From Anastatus disparis (lineage: Eukaryota; Arthropoda; Insecta; Hymenoptera; Eupelmidae), in assembly GCA_017163975.1 (NCBI GenBank), contig JAFFSR010000035.1, forward strand, positions 434,001 through 498,000: a stretch of DNA of 64,000 nt, written 5' to 3'. Under the pieces are notes generated by a model, which was not told the DNA's origin, searched no databases, and saw only the letters and a list, made by a program, of their open reading frames with translations. Made by a program: the position numbers and the translations under genes. Positions 36,190 to 50,903 of this stretch are shown piece by piece. How positions within the stretch are numbered: the first letter of the stretch is position 1; each line of letters begins with the position of its first letter.

Positions 36190-36922
36190 TGTAACGTTCT
36201 TTCCTATTAATTTATTTATTAATTGATTTTAATAATTACTTTGTTAATTCATAGCGCGGATGTCTCTTCATAGGCAACTATTCGCTTAAGAGAATCGTTA
36301 CAAGCTAGCTCGCCATGCCTAATTTGTGCAGACGCTTTGTCTTGTTTTATTATTTTGGTTGAAAGTCGTTTGTAGCTAGAGCGTCTTACCTAGCTATTGC
36401 GGACTTATGTTTAATGATTTGTTAGTAATTTTAGATTATTAGGTGAAAATCCCGTTTTTGTTAAGAACCAAACGCTTTAACTTTCCTATGAAAGTTAAGG
36501 CGTTAATAGGAAAGGAATGTTGCTTGCTTGGATAAGCTCTTTATTGTTATATACTATACAAGTTAACAAATTCACAAGAAAGCACGTTAAACACGTGTAA
36601 AATATGCCTTGCTTAAGACAATTCAATGGTCAAGCGCCCGCCGTTGTCTTGAGCAAGGTACAATTGCTCGGTAGAAGAGCCGATCCAAGAGTGATAAAAG
36701 TCACAAGCTCCGCGCACTGCTTACATCAGCTCTTTTTGGTATCCCTCCCACTCCTCTACTAAAATAGAAGAGTGGGACAAAGACCCGTGCACTTACATAT
36801 GCAAAAGCATGCCCACATACACGCGCGTTTGTATACTCAACCACCTTGGTCTTTTTTGGTGTTTACGCGCGCATCTTCGAGTATAGTACGGTTTCAGGGC
36901 CTTACTTACTTGGGCTTTCATA
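36190..36922 (+). mobile_element. Solo LTR, copy 2 (733 bp)
   Basis: Starts TGTAACG and ends TTTCATA, flanked by CAAT on both sides (36,186-36,189; 36,923-36,926). The opposite arm near 47,250 gives the empty site with one CAAT. Shared blocks with copy 1 include GAGCTGATCCAAGAGTGA-like and CCACCTTGGTCTTTTT-like segments in the same order. The terminal CA has become TA. Confidence 0.8.
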
Positions 36923-37269
36923 CAATCTGCGCAGTAAAAGCAAGTTGTCATGTATACATGAAAAATATTCAACGTGAAACTATAAAAAAAAAAAACGAAG
37001 AAGGTAAAGCTCATCTTACTAACTAGGAGAGTATTACAATTCCGGATTACGGATTTTGCTCGAATTTTGGGATGAGTTTTGAGATGACGAAATATGCAAA
37101 AAGCTACAGTTGTAGTCACGAGTGCCCAATATTTTCCAAGTTACAGGCAGTTGAAGAAAATCACTAAAAAAGTTACTAGATTTTTAAACGCAGATAAGTC
37201 CTTAGGATTGATAGCTAGAAGCTTGGAACTTTTTTTAATGAAAGCTGAGCTCAAATCCTTTTGGAATAG

Positions 37270-37425
37270 TAGTTATTGTATATCAAAATATTATTTTTTT
37301 CCAAAGCTACAGCGTAATAGACATTGGACCTAATTTCATATTTTGTTATAACTATCTTTTTTCTATAACTTTAGGAAAAAATAATATTTTGATGTGCTTT
37401 AAGTACTATTTCGAACGTCTATTAC
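37270..37425. repeat. Small foldback in the left arm
   Basis: ATCAAAATATTATTTTTT and its inverse, also TAGACGTTCG-like ends, form a hairpin missing from the right arm, where the sequence (near 44,410) runs directly from GCGTAATAGACGT to GGATTTGAGC. Confidence 0.55.
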
Positions 37426-37429
37426 GCTG

Positions 37430-40400
37430 GCACAACCACTAGACAACGCCACTACCTAACCAATGCCATATTTTGTTGCTAATTTGTTACGCAAAAATCA
37501 ATTTTGTTGCTCTAGCCGTTCCCAAGAAACAAGGGCCGTGCTAGCGTAAGTCTTACGCTAGCAAGGCCACTGCTGTAACTCTTGTTCTAATTAAGATATT
37601 TTAACTATTCGAACCGCTTAATTTGTTGTTAATTTATTGCTGAAAGCTGATATTTTCCAAAATTCGAAAACTATAGAATTTGACCCTAATACCGACATCA
37701 GGCACAGTTAAATTTCAAGAAATCAGTTATTTTTCAGGGTATGACTAAAACTAAAGAGTAATAATTTATTGCTAATTTGTTGCTAATAGATGATATTTTC
37801 CAAAATTCGAAAACAATAGTATTTGACCTTGATACCGACATGAGGCCTAGTTGAATTTCAAGAAATCAGTTATTTTTCAGAGTATAACTTAAACTAATTA
37901 GTAATAATTTGTTTCTAATTTGTTGCTGAAAATTCCACCTTAAAAGAATTTCTTTGCTCCAGCCGTTCCCGAGAAACACGGGCCCTGCTAGCGTAAGTCT
38001 TACGCTAGCAAGGCTACTGCTGCAACTCTTGTTCTGATTAAGATATTTTAACTATTCGAACGACATAATTTGTTGCTAATTTGTTGCTGAAAGATGATGT
38101 TTTTCAAAATTCGAAAACAATAATATTTGACCCTAATACCGACATCAAGCCCAGTTGAATTTCAAGAAATCAGTTACTTTTCAGGGTATGACTAAAACTA
38201 AAGAGTAATAATTTGTTGCTAATTGTTGCTGAAAGATGATGTTTTCCAAAATTCGAAAAGAATACTATTTGACCCTAATACCGACTTTAGGCCCAGTTGA
38301 ATTTCGAAAAATCAGTTATTTTTCAGAGTATGACTAAAACTGATGAGTAATACTTTGTTGCTAATTTGTTGCTGATAATTCCACCTTAAAACAATTTCTT
38401 TGCTCCTGCCGTTCCTGAGCAACACGGATCGTGCTAGCGTAAGTCTTACGCTTGCAAGGACACTGCTGTAACTTTTGTTCCAATTAAGATATTTTAACTT
38501 TTCGAACGGCATAATTTGTTGCTAATTTGTTGCTGAAAGATGATATTTTCTAAAATTTGAATACAATAGTATTTGACCCTAATACCGACATCATGCCCAG
38601 TTGAATTTCAAGAAATCAGTTATTTCTCAGGGTATGACTAAAACTAAAGAATAATAATTTGTTGCTAATTTGTTGCTGAAAGATGATATTTTCTAAAATT
38701 TGAATACAATAGTATTTGACCCTAATACCGACATCAGGCCCAGTTGAATTTCAAGAAATCAGTTATTTTTCAGAGTATGACTAAAACTGATGAGTAACAA
38801 TTTGTTGCTAATTTGTTGCTGATAATTCTACCTTAAAAGAATTTTTTTGCTGCAGCTGTTCTCGAGAAACACGGGCCCTGCTAGCGTAAGTCTTACGCTA
38901 GCAAGGCCACTGCTGTAACTCTGGTTCTAGTTTAGATATTTCAAAGATTCAAGCGGCATGATTTATTGCTAATTTGTTGCTAATAGATGATATTTTCCAA
39001 AATTCGAAAACAATAGTATTTCACCCTGATACCGACATGAGGCCTAGTTGAATTTCAAGAAATCAGTTATTTTTCAGAGTATGACTTAAACTAATGAGTA
39101 ATAATGTGTTGCTAATTTGTTGCTGATAGTTCCACCTTATAACCATTTTTTTGCTCCAGCCGTTCCCGAGAAATACGAGCCGAGCTAGCGTAAGTCTTAC
39201 GCTAGCAAGGCCACTGCTGTAACTCTTGTTCTAATTAAGATATTTTAATTATTCGAAAGGCATAATTTGTTGCTAATTTGTTGCTGAAAGATGATGTTTT
39301 TCAAAATTCGAAAACAATAGTATTTGACTCTAATACCGACATCAGGCCCAGTTGAATTTTAAGAAATCAGTTATTTTTCAGAGTATGACTAAAACTGATG
39401 AGTAACAATTTGTTGCTAATTTGTTGCTGATAATTCTACCTTAAAAGAATTTTTTTGCTGCAGCTGTTCTCGAGAAACACGGGCCCTGCTAGCGTAAGTC
39501 TTACGCTAGCAAGGCCACTGCTGTAACTCTGGTTCTAATTTAGATATTTCAAAGATTCAAGCGGCATGATTTATTGCTAATTTGTTGCTAATAGATGATA
39601 TTTTCCAAAATTCAAAAACAACAGTATTTTACCCTGATACCGACATGAGGCCTAGTTGAATTTCAAGAAATCAGTTATTTTTCAGAGTATGACTTAAACT
39701 AATGAGTAATAATGTGTTGCTAATTTGTTGCTGATAGTTCCACCTTAAAACCATTTTTATGCTCCGGCCGTTCCCGAGAAATACGGGCCGAGCTAGCGTA
39801 AGTCTTACGCTAGCAAGGCCACTGCTGTAACTCTTGTTCTAGTTAAGATATTTTAATTATTCGAACGGCATAATTTGTTGTTAATTTGTTGCTGAAAGAT
39901 GATGTTCTTCAAAATTCGAAAACAATAGTATTTGACCCTAATACCGACATCAGGCCCAGTTGAATTTCAAGAAATCAGTTATTTTTCAGGGTATGACTAA
40001 AACTAAAGAGTAATAATTTGTTGCTAATTTGTTGCTGAAAGATGCTGTTTTCCAAAATTCGAAAACAATAGTATTTGACCCTAATACCGACTTTAGGCAT
40101 AGATGAATTTTAAGAAATCAGTTATTTTTCAGAGTATGACTAAAACTGATGAGTAATAATTTGTTGCTGATAATTCCACCTTGAAACATTTTTTTTGCTC
40201 CAGCAGTTTCCGAGAAACACGGGCCCTGCTAGCGTAAGTCTTACGCTAGCAAGGCTACTGCTGTAACTCTGGTTCTAATTAAGATATTTTAAAGATTCGA
40301 ACGGCATAATTTATTGCTGAAAGATGATACTTTCCAAAATTCGAAAACAATAGTATTTGACCCTAATACCGACATCAGGCCCAGTTGAATTTTAAGAAAT

Positions 40401-40580
40401 CAAGCCTTTTGCAGAGTATGACTAAAACTGATGAGTAATAATTTGTTGCTTATTTGTTGCTGATGATTCCACCTTGAAACAATTTTTTTGCTCCAGCCGA
40501 GAAACACGGGCCGTGCTAGCGTAAGTCTTACGCTAGCAAGGCCACTGCTGTAACTCTGGTTCTAAGTAAGATATTTTTCC
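37430..40580 (+). repeat. Left tandem array with palindromic cores (9 units)
   Basis: Each unit has a core GCTAGCGTAAG-T-CTTACGCTAGC. Cores start near 37,540, 37,987, 38,432, 38,880, 39,185, 39,488, 39,792, 40,229 and 40,515. Spacing falls in two classes, about 445 bp and about 303 bp; the difference is one extra copy of a roughly 144-bp submodule (GTTGCTGAAAGATGATATT to CTAAAGAGTAATAATTTG). So it is a higher-order repeat. Frames inside are short and not conserved between units, so no protein is implied. Confidence 0.85.
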
Positions 40581-43319
<2,739 letters not shown>

Positions 43320-43320
<1 letters not shown>

Positions 43321-44410
43321 AGTCATACCCTGAAAAATAACTGATTTCTTGAAATTCAACTGGGCCTGATGTCGGTATTAGGGTCAAATACTATTGTATT
43401 CGAATTTTAGAAAATATCATCTTTCAGCAACAAATTAGCAACAAATTATGCCGTTCGAAAAGTTAAAATATCTTAATTAGAACAAAAGTTACAGCAGTAT
43501 CCTTGCTAGCGTAAGACTTACGCTAGCACGATCCGTGGTGCTCAGGAACGGCCGGAGCAAAGAAATGGTTTCAAGGTGGAATTATCAGCAACAAATTAGC
43601 AACAAATTATTACTCATCAGTTTTAATCATACTCTGAAAAAAAACTGATTTCTTAAAATTTAACTGGGCCTGATGTCGGTATTAGGGTCAAATACCATTG
43701 TTTTCGAATTTTGGAAAACATCATCTTTCAGCTACAAATTAGCAACAAATTATTAGTCTTTAGTTTTAGTCATACCCTGAAAAATAACTGATTTCTTGAA
43801 ATTCAACTGGGCCTGATGTCGGTATTAGGATCAAATACTATTGTTTTCAAATTTTGAAGAACATCATCTTTCAGCAACAAATTAGCAACAAATTATGCCG
43901 TTCGAATAATTAAAATATCTTAATTAGAACAAGAGTTACAGCAGTGGCCTTGCTAGCGTAAGACTTACGCTAGCTCGGCTCGTATTTCTCGGGAACGGCC
44001 GGAGCAAAAAAATGGTTATAAGGTGGAACTATCAGCAACAAATTAGCAACACATTATTACTCATTAGTTTAAGTCATACTCTGAAAAATAACTGATTTCT
44101 TGAAATTCAACTAGGCCTCATGTCGGTATCAGGGTGAAATACTATTGTTTTCGAATTTTGGAAAATATCATCTATTAGCAACAAATTAGCAATAAATCAT
44201 GCCGCTTGAATCTTTGAAATATCTAAACTAGAACCAGAGTTACAGCAGTGGCCTTGCTAGCGTAAGACTTACGCTAGCACGGCCCGTGTTTCTTGGGAAC
44301 GGCTAGAGCAACAAAATTGATTTTTGCGTAACAAATTAGCAACAAATTAGCAACAAAATGTGGCATTGGTTAGGTAGTAGCGTTGTCTAGTGGCTGTGCC
44401 AGCGTAATAG
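43320..44410 (-). repeat. Right tandem array, inverted (3 units)
   Basis: Same unit as 37,430-40,580 in reverse orientation, with palindromic cores at about 43,504, 43,952 and 44,265 (spacings 448 and 313, the same two classes). It has far fewer units than the left array, so the arms changed copy number independently. Confidence 0.85.
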
Positions 44411-44436
44411 ACGTCTATTTCGAAAGGATTTGAGCT

Positions 44437-46930
44437 GAGGGGTTTCTCACTAAAATACTCATAGAAAAACTCTTCCGTACTCTCAAGCATTCTTTAGTTC
44501 TCACGCGTACTCTCCAATACTCTTTTGGTGAACGCTTTAAGTAAATGAATACGAAAAAGTTTGAAAGAGATTTAGTGAGTATGCAAGAGTAAGAATGAGT
44601 ATTTGTAGAATACGAATGAATATTGAAAAGTATGCAAGAATACCAATGAGTATTCAAGAGTACGCAAGAGTACAAATAGAATTTTAGTAATATTGATTTT
44701 ATTATTTTATTGATTTCGACGATAAGTCATTTTATATCATGTTTGCTAAATAGAACAGATCGTAACAGATCTTATTAATATAACGCTGAATTCTGAGTCT
44801 TTTTCTAACAACCCATCTCTTTATCAATATTAGTTACGTTTACGTAAAAATTATTAATTATAACAAAGTTATAATTTTAAAAAAATTTATTTAATAAGAG
44901 AAATATAGTTTTTTAAAAAAATGTACCTATAAAACGATTGTTGATGTACTTATATCAATTTATGAAATTTTCGTAGGTAAAACTTTTTCCGACTTTTTCT
45001 CAACAGGAGACCATAAAATTTTCCGTCAACTTTATGAAATATCATTATATTTCAATCTAGTGAGGACAAATAACTGGTTTTTATAATATTATTGTAAAAT
45101 AGTAATTCTAAAGGTTATATTTTTTCATTTTGCCAATATTTTATTTTTCTCAACTGTTTGAATTCAACTTTATCCCTTGCATAGATCAACTTTCAAATCC
45201 ATTTTTCACTAGTAATTAACTTTTGGTAATAAGAATATTTTTTGTTGGGAATGACATGTAATACACAACTTATTTTTTGCCAAACATTATTTTTAATAGT
45301 TAAATTTCTGATTTTATTTTCTGAAAAGTATTTATTTTTAAATAAAATAAATCGCAACATTTTTTGTTTAAAATTTCACGTAAAACATACCTATATTTAG
45401 AAATAGTTAAATTTAAGCTACGAATAGTTAATAGATTTTGCCACTGTGCATAAGAAAAAGTTACTTATTATGCTATTATGTTTGGTATAAGCAATATTAA
45501 ATGCCTTATCAAAATTAAAAAAAAATCTTATCGTGTTCAACCGATAATATGTCGGTAAATAATTATTTAAAATAAATAAAGTAATAGTAAAAACTATAAA
45601 AAATTTTAATCATTAAAAGATTTTTTTATTATTGTGTTTTTATTGGACTAAACTACTTTATTAAATATATAAAAATGCATTTTTATATATCTGTGTATTT
45701 TATAATTTAAAAATAGCCCTAATAGAAATTTTGCTAACTAAAATGGTCGATTCATCAATTATTCTTTATTTAGTTTGATATTTACAATGTAGAAAATTAA
45801 TTATTACTATTATTTTAATTATTTTAGAATATTACATAAAATATGTATATGAAATGTAACCAGCAACATACAACATATTAATGTATCAGCTTATAATTTA
45901 AATTTCCTTTTTATTCACTATATTCCAAGCGAATTAATAGCTGGATTTATTTTATTAAAAATTAATGTAATAATCACTTATTTTGAGTTAAATTTTTTCA
46001 TAATAACATTCAATTTTAAAATAATTGAAATGTTACTTAAAATAATTTCCTACCTTATTTCACAATTTAATAATTAATTATTAATACTTAATTATTGATT
46101 GATTATTATCAACCTGTTAACTCATCGACCGATCAAGCTATCGATAGATTCATATATCCACCCATCAACCCATTGATTTATCAACCCATCGACCGATTAA
46201 TTCATAAATATAACAACCCAAAATAACATAGATTTATATTCAACTCAACTATTTATCAACTTATTGGCCTATCATTTCATTAATCCAACAGTCCATCAAC
46301 GAACCAATCAACTTTTTCCTTTTTAAACGTATTAATCTATCAATCCATCGACCCATACATTTGTCGACCCTTTGAATATCTCACTCAGCTGAGTCCTTTA
46401 TCAAAAAACTTATTTATTTTCTTTATTAATTTCGTAATTTTGTAAATAATTAATTGCATTTTTATTATATATATAAAATTTAAAAAATCGATGTTTTAAG
46501 TTCTTTCTTTTAACACACACACACACATATATATGTATATGTTAAAAAAAAGAACTTGAAACATCGATTTTTTAAATGAATACTCTATCTAAAATTTCCG
46601 TACTCCTTAATCTTTTGAATATTCAATAATTTTTTTGAATACTCATTGTATTCTTTGCATGCTCTTTAATTATTTTGAATATTCATCTTACTTTTTGCAT
46701 ACTCTCTGATTTTTCAAATACTCAACTTACTCTTTGCATACTCTCTGATTTTTTCAAATACTCATCTTACTCTTTGCATACTCTTTGATTTTTTCGAATA
46801 CTCCTCTTACTCTTCGCATACTCTGATCAATTTTTAAACTCCAATACTCTTATAAAACTCTTGCGTACTCACAATACTCTTACAAAACTCTTACCACTTT
46901 TTGCAAGAGTATTTTAGTGAGAAGCCCCTC
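44437..46930. mobile_element. 2.5-kb TIR element with 10-bp target duplication
   Basis: Ends GAGGGGTTTCTCACTAAAAT and inverse (right end AGTGAGAAGCCCCTC). GATTTGAGCT flanks both sides (44,427-44,436; 46,931-46,940); the left arm of foldback 2 keeps the single-copy site near 37,255. Subterminal zones on both sides are filled with GAGTATGCAAGAGTA-type repeats, inverted between the two ends. The interior (44,700-46,480) is AT-rich and noncoding, with TCAACCCATCGACC repeats near 46,130-46,370. A 10-bp duplication suggests a MULE-type non-autonomous element; this is an inference. Confidence 0.75.
46486..46577. repeat. Hairpin with AC/AT loop
   Basis: AAAAAATCGATGTTTTAAGT pairs with its inverse around a loop of (CA)n and AT. 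It lies inside the TIR element. Confidence 0.65.
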
Positions 46931-47357
46931 GATTTGAGCTCAGCTTTCATTAAAAAAAAGTTTCAAGCTCTAGCTATCAATGCTGAAGAACTATATGCGT
47001 TTAAAAATCTAGCAACTTTTCTAGTGATTTTCTTTAATCGCCTGTAACTAAGGAAATATTGAGCGTTTGTGACTATAACTGTAGCTTTTTCCATATTTTG
47101 TCATGTAAAAACTTATCCAAAAGTTTGAGCGAAATCCGTGATCCAGAGTTGTGATACTCTCCCAGTTAGTAGGATCAGCTTTACCTTCTTTTTTTTCTTT
47201 TCTTTATAGCTTCACGTTGAATATTTTTCATAACTGGCTTTTAGTGCGCAGATTGAAAGTTTTTCTTTAAAAACTTATAAGCTGAGTATTTGTTTAATAA
47301 GGTTACCATTATCTCACAAAGCAAACGTGATTTCATATTCACAATTATTTTTTAGTT

Positions 47358-47906
47358 TTAAGAGGTGGTCGGGTCTATTTCGCCACTACATATAGGGTAG
47401 CGCTGCGGCCAGGTGAGAGAAATCTATTAAATATTTTTTATAGAGTTATTTACAATTTTCTGAGACGACAATATACTTTTAATGTTGTCATTTCCCCTAG
47501 CCATATATATGTAGAATAATTATTAATATTAATCTTGTTTGAAGAGTCTAAAATATTGTTATAAAGCGAAAAATGCGGCGTGAGGTAGAGCTGACGTAAA
47601 CATTAGTATACATCATTCTTTAGTATTGTTCTCTCTGTCGCACTAAAGGAAGGTGCAGGCATGTTTACATCGGTCCTACGTTGCATCGCATTTTTCGCTT
47701 TATAACAATATTTTAGACTTTTCAAACAAGATAAGTATCAATAATTATTCTACATATATATGGCTAGAGGGAATGACAACATTAAAAGTATATTATCGTC
47801 TCAGAAAATTGTAAATAGTTATATAAAAAATATTTAATAGATTTCTCTCACCTGACCGCAGTGCCACCCTATATGTAGCGGCGAAATAAACCCGACCGCC
47901 TCTTAA
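47358..47906. mobile_element. TTAA MITE F, inserted in the capsid gene
   Basis: A 549-bp foldback with ends TTAAGAGG.GGTCGGGT and TTAA at both ends; arms of about 250 bp. A second copy lies at 57,062-57,601. It truncates the major capsid frame at its right edge; left of it no capsid sequence resumes, so the last part of the gene is lost, not just displaced. Confidence 0.85.
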
Positions 47907-49487
47907 CAATTCTAATGTAATATTATCGAATCTAACATCAATTCGTACATTACCATTTTTTATCAAATTCCAATGACTACCATCACTCGCCGATAAATCA
48001 GGTGTCAAATCAAAAGCGAATAGGCAGTAACCGTTTGGATAGTCTTTACGGGTAATCGAGTTGCCTGAATTCATAAAGTGAATACCAGTGTCGGAAAAAA
48101 GTGTATGATGAGCATCAACGTACATTTTGCTTTTTTTGAAATCTGGCTGGAAGGGTTTCGATGGCACTTGCGTTCCATCAACGTACAGACATAAAAAATT
48201 TATATTAAAATTTTTGAAATTAAACGGGTTAAGACTTTCATCTCCGTTGTAAGCTTTATTCTCAACAAAACCGAGTATAATTCTTTTTGGCAGTTAACCT
48301 AATATGACATTGTCGATTGTTTCCCCATGCACACCATTATGTAACGTAACAGCCTTAACGGGATGTCGGAGCTGCTGGACACAATTTTTGCTTTTATTAT
48401 TTTATTGATATCTTTTTAAATTTGTAATTTAAACAATTGTAATGACTTGTCCGCACTAAAGCTATGTTAATACAATAATTGGAAATCAGATATCAAGCTC
48501 GATAAACTTAACCTCAAAATACTATATACCGAAAAATTGTTTATAACTTTTTATGTACAGTGTTTTGATAAATTCTGTAAGTTGTCCGCACTCAAGTTTA
48601 ATATTACAAATTTTCTTACTGTAATGAAAGAACTCGATCCAACGTACCGTTTACTCGTGAACTTGGAATTGAAATATTAATGAATTATTTTAGAAGGTAG
48701 CGAGCTCCGTCATGCCCTTGACTTCTACACGTCTCAGTGGGAATTTTGCAGTAGTCTGCGACAATAAATTTTCGTGTGCTAGCACGAGTGAAGGATTTAA
48801 TCTTACTCGACGCACAAAAAGCGTAGCCTCTGTAATATTTATTGTGAAAGCACCAGCGGGATCCATGAGACAGAAACCATCACGAGAACGCACGAGCCTT
48901 ACTCTAACTTCAACACCATCCAGTAATAATTTGTCTTGATTAAAAACATCACAATGTAATTGGCCGAGTAAATCAATCTTTCTGTCAACCATAAGCGCTT
49001 TACGCTGGCTGAGACCTGTATTACCACCTGTGGTATCGTCCATTTTCCCTGCTGTATCATCGTACCCCAATCCACTCGTTAAATGAGACTTTTTAGCTGT
49101 TGGGCCATAATTTAGTAATGTTTCAATGTGAGCTCTGTATGCATAAGCATTGTTTGGTGGTGAAACAGGTTTCTGATTGAATAGCACGTCGACTTGATTA
49201 AACAACGAATGCAAAAGATTATTTATTGGTCCAACATTCGGAACTTTAGGTGGTTCAGCATTAGTGCATGTTACACTTACACTCACACTTAATATTGTGT
49301 GAGCCAAGTCTAGATACTCAGTGTTGCCAGGGATGGTAAATTCAATTGGTGATTGGTCGTTTAGTGAAGATATCGGTTTGTACTGAACCCAGTAAGAGCC
49401 TTCAATTGCAGTCTGTGTCGAGGGTGATTCAAAAAGTGATAGTTCCGACTTGATCGACTGACAAGATTCTGTGTGCAACAGCGCCAT
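47907..49487 (-). pseudogene. Polinton major capsid protein, broken
   Basis: The double-jelly-roll capsid protein of Polinton/Maverick elements, often annotated in insects as F54H12.2-like. The N-terminal half (49,487 to about 48,722, about 255 codons) begins MALLHTESCQSIKSELSLFE and contains WVQYKPISSL and GNTEYLDLAHT. The C-terminal part runs from about 48,354 leftward with NGVHGETIDNVILG, then an in-frame TAA (48,294-48,296), then VDGTQVPSKPFQPDF, DAHHTLFSDTGIHF and CLFAFDLTPDLSASDGSHW. Three lesions break it: MITE J (48,355-48,721), the stop, and MITE F at the end. Both halves are in the same frame once the insertion length is considered. It cannot make a capsid protein. Confidence 0.85.
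48355..48721. mobile_element. TTAA MITE J inside the capsid gene
   Basis: Ends CGGGATGTCGGAGC and (inverse) GGGCATGACGGAGC, next to TTAA at 48,355-48,358 and its one-base variant at 48,718-48,721. The interior contains two related segments (TTGTCCGCACTAAAGCT; TTGTCCGCACTCAAGTT) and matches the family seen at 29,374-29,640. It adds a stop soon after the capsid frame enters it. Confidence 0.75.
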
Positions 49488-49538
49488 CTTGAAATTTTAA
49501 TTTTCAAAAATATCTCTAGCTACACGTGCTTTCTTATT

Positions 49539-50015
49539 CTACTTCTTCTTCTTTTTCGCAACTTTATCACTTTTCGAGCGTTTAGCCGCTGAGGTGTTTT
49601 TAATGCCAGGTGCACTCGACGACTGAGTTGATGATGTCTCGTTCTTCTTTTTATATTCTGATTCCTCCCCTTCTTTCGCGTTTGACTCACCCAAGAGCAA
49701 TTTGTCCAGAAAAATGTCAGCTTTTCTTTTGAGATTTTTACCACTCTCGCGAATGCGCTGTTTGGTCGCCTCTTTGACCGGTCTGCCACCTAGAGTGACA
49801 TTATCTAGGATATTTTTACCCGCTCGGAGAGCCTCCTTACCGACCACTTTTGCACCTTGTTTGATCTTCGGTATAGCTGCTCGGAAGAGACCTTTCAAAA
49901 AACTACCGACTCCTGCACCCGACTGGTGATAACCAAAACAAGGTTTACCAACTATAACACACTTATCACCACCACCAATTATTTGGTTATTGAAAAAATC
50001 TTCAAACACAGGCAT
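49539..50015 (-). CDS. Polinton basic glycine-rich virion-type protein
   Basis: 158 residues. The middle (GAGVGSFLKGLFRAAIPKI, about residues 33-51, then KVVGKEALRAGKNI and GKNLKRKAD) matches a small basic protein found in most insect Polintons beside the capsid genes; its adenovirus-like role as a core or membrane-active virion component is an inference. The C-terminus is a Lys/Ser tail ending in KKKKK. Its ATG follows the stop of the minor capsid frame after one base, a spacing typical of the compact block. The frame is intact. Confidence 0.7.
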   Translation of the reverse strand: MPVFEDFFNNQIIGGGDKCVIVGKPCFGYHQSGAGVGSFLKGLFRAAIPKIKQGAKVVGKEALRAGKNILDNVTLGGRPVKEATKQRIRESGKNLKRKADIFLDKLLLGESNAKEGEESEYKKKNETSSTQSSSAPGIKNTSAAKRSKSDKVAKKKKK

Positions 50016-50016
50016 T

Positions 50017-50844
50017 TTATCGGATGCGCTTAAAGTGAAGCGTTACAGTCAGCGTACCGTAGTCGAATTGAATGGGAAATCCGTGTTCGTCTCTTATATC
50101 TATTTCAATCGACTGAAATGCCGAAGACAGCAGTGGTAGGTACATGGGTGGTAAAAAGTTTTTAATTTCAACACCTCCGTAAACGTAGTCACGCAAATGA
50201 AGCGAGACTATACGTAGTAAGCTCGTGCGCGTGTCACCTGTTACATAAGGCTGGCAAATGTTGCTGTAAACCATGAGCATGGTTTGTAACCCGTTCACAA
50301 GATTTGCTGTACGATTACCGGCAATGTAGTGTTCTTTATTACCTTTGCAAGAGAAAATTGGTACATTTTCAAAACCTAAAATTCTAAGTAATTTTTCCGA
50401 TAAGGTAAACGTGTGCGTATAAGTTGTACAATCTTCACCACATCGACATTTAATCTGTACATAGCCACCAGCGCGGATTTCAAAATATAAATGATTTTTC
50501 ACATTCTCGAGATTATTTATTTCTTCTAAGAGAATTTCAATGTCACGGTAAACACCAGGTTTAACGTGAGCAAACACCTCGGCCTTCTGTTGAGTCTCCT
50601 CTGTTTCTCGCGAAACATTCGCCACGTCACGTTTGGATGTTTTGACAGAAATCACCCCCTCACGTTCTACCACTGATATATGCTGAAATGTGAGAGGTAT
50701 TTGAATTTCCGTGAGTCCTACACACTAGTCGCCATAAAGATAAAAATTTTGTGATAATTGTGTTGTAAAATGTATCGCCACATTGTGTGGAAAGACAAAC
50801 TTGCTGTTGTTGCTCGGTAAAACCATGTAAAATTCATCGTTCAT
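50017..50844 (-). pseudogene. Polinton minor capsid (penton-like) protein with one stop
   Basis: A 275-codon frame starting MNDEFYMVLPSNNS at 50,844. An in-frame TAG at codon 40 (50,725-50,727) falls just before the conserved GLTEIQIPLTFQHIS. The rest is open and ends with SAFQSIEIDIRDEHGFPIQF and GTLTVTLHFKR, hallmarks of the single-jelly-roll minor capsid protein of Polintons. The central part contains a Cys-rich loop (CRCGEDC). Downstream expression could begin only at a later codon, so a normal product is unlikely. Confidence 0.8.
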
Positions 50845-50903
50845 TGTAAATTTTTTAAATCTTTAGCTTCTATCCAAGAATTGAATTTTTCTGGATACCC
50901 CCT

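Noticed and set aside
37430..40580. A CRISPR-like array because of regularly spaced palindromes
   Set aside because: Units are about 300-445 bp and repeated throughout, spacers are not unique, and the context is an insect foldback element.
49520..49789. An 89-codon basic frame overlapping the glycine-rich Polinton protein
   Set aside because: It is an out-of-frame shadow; the overlapping 158-residue frame matches the family and fits the tight gene spacing.
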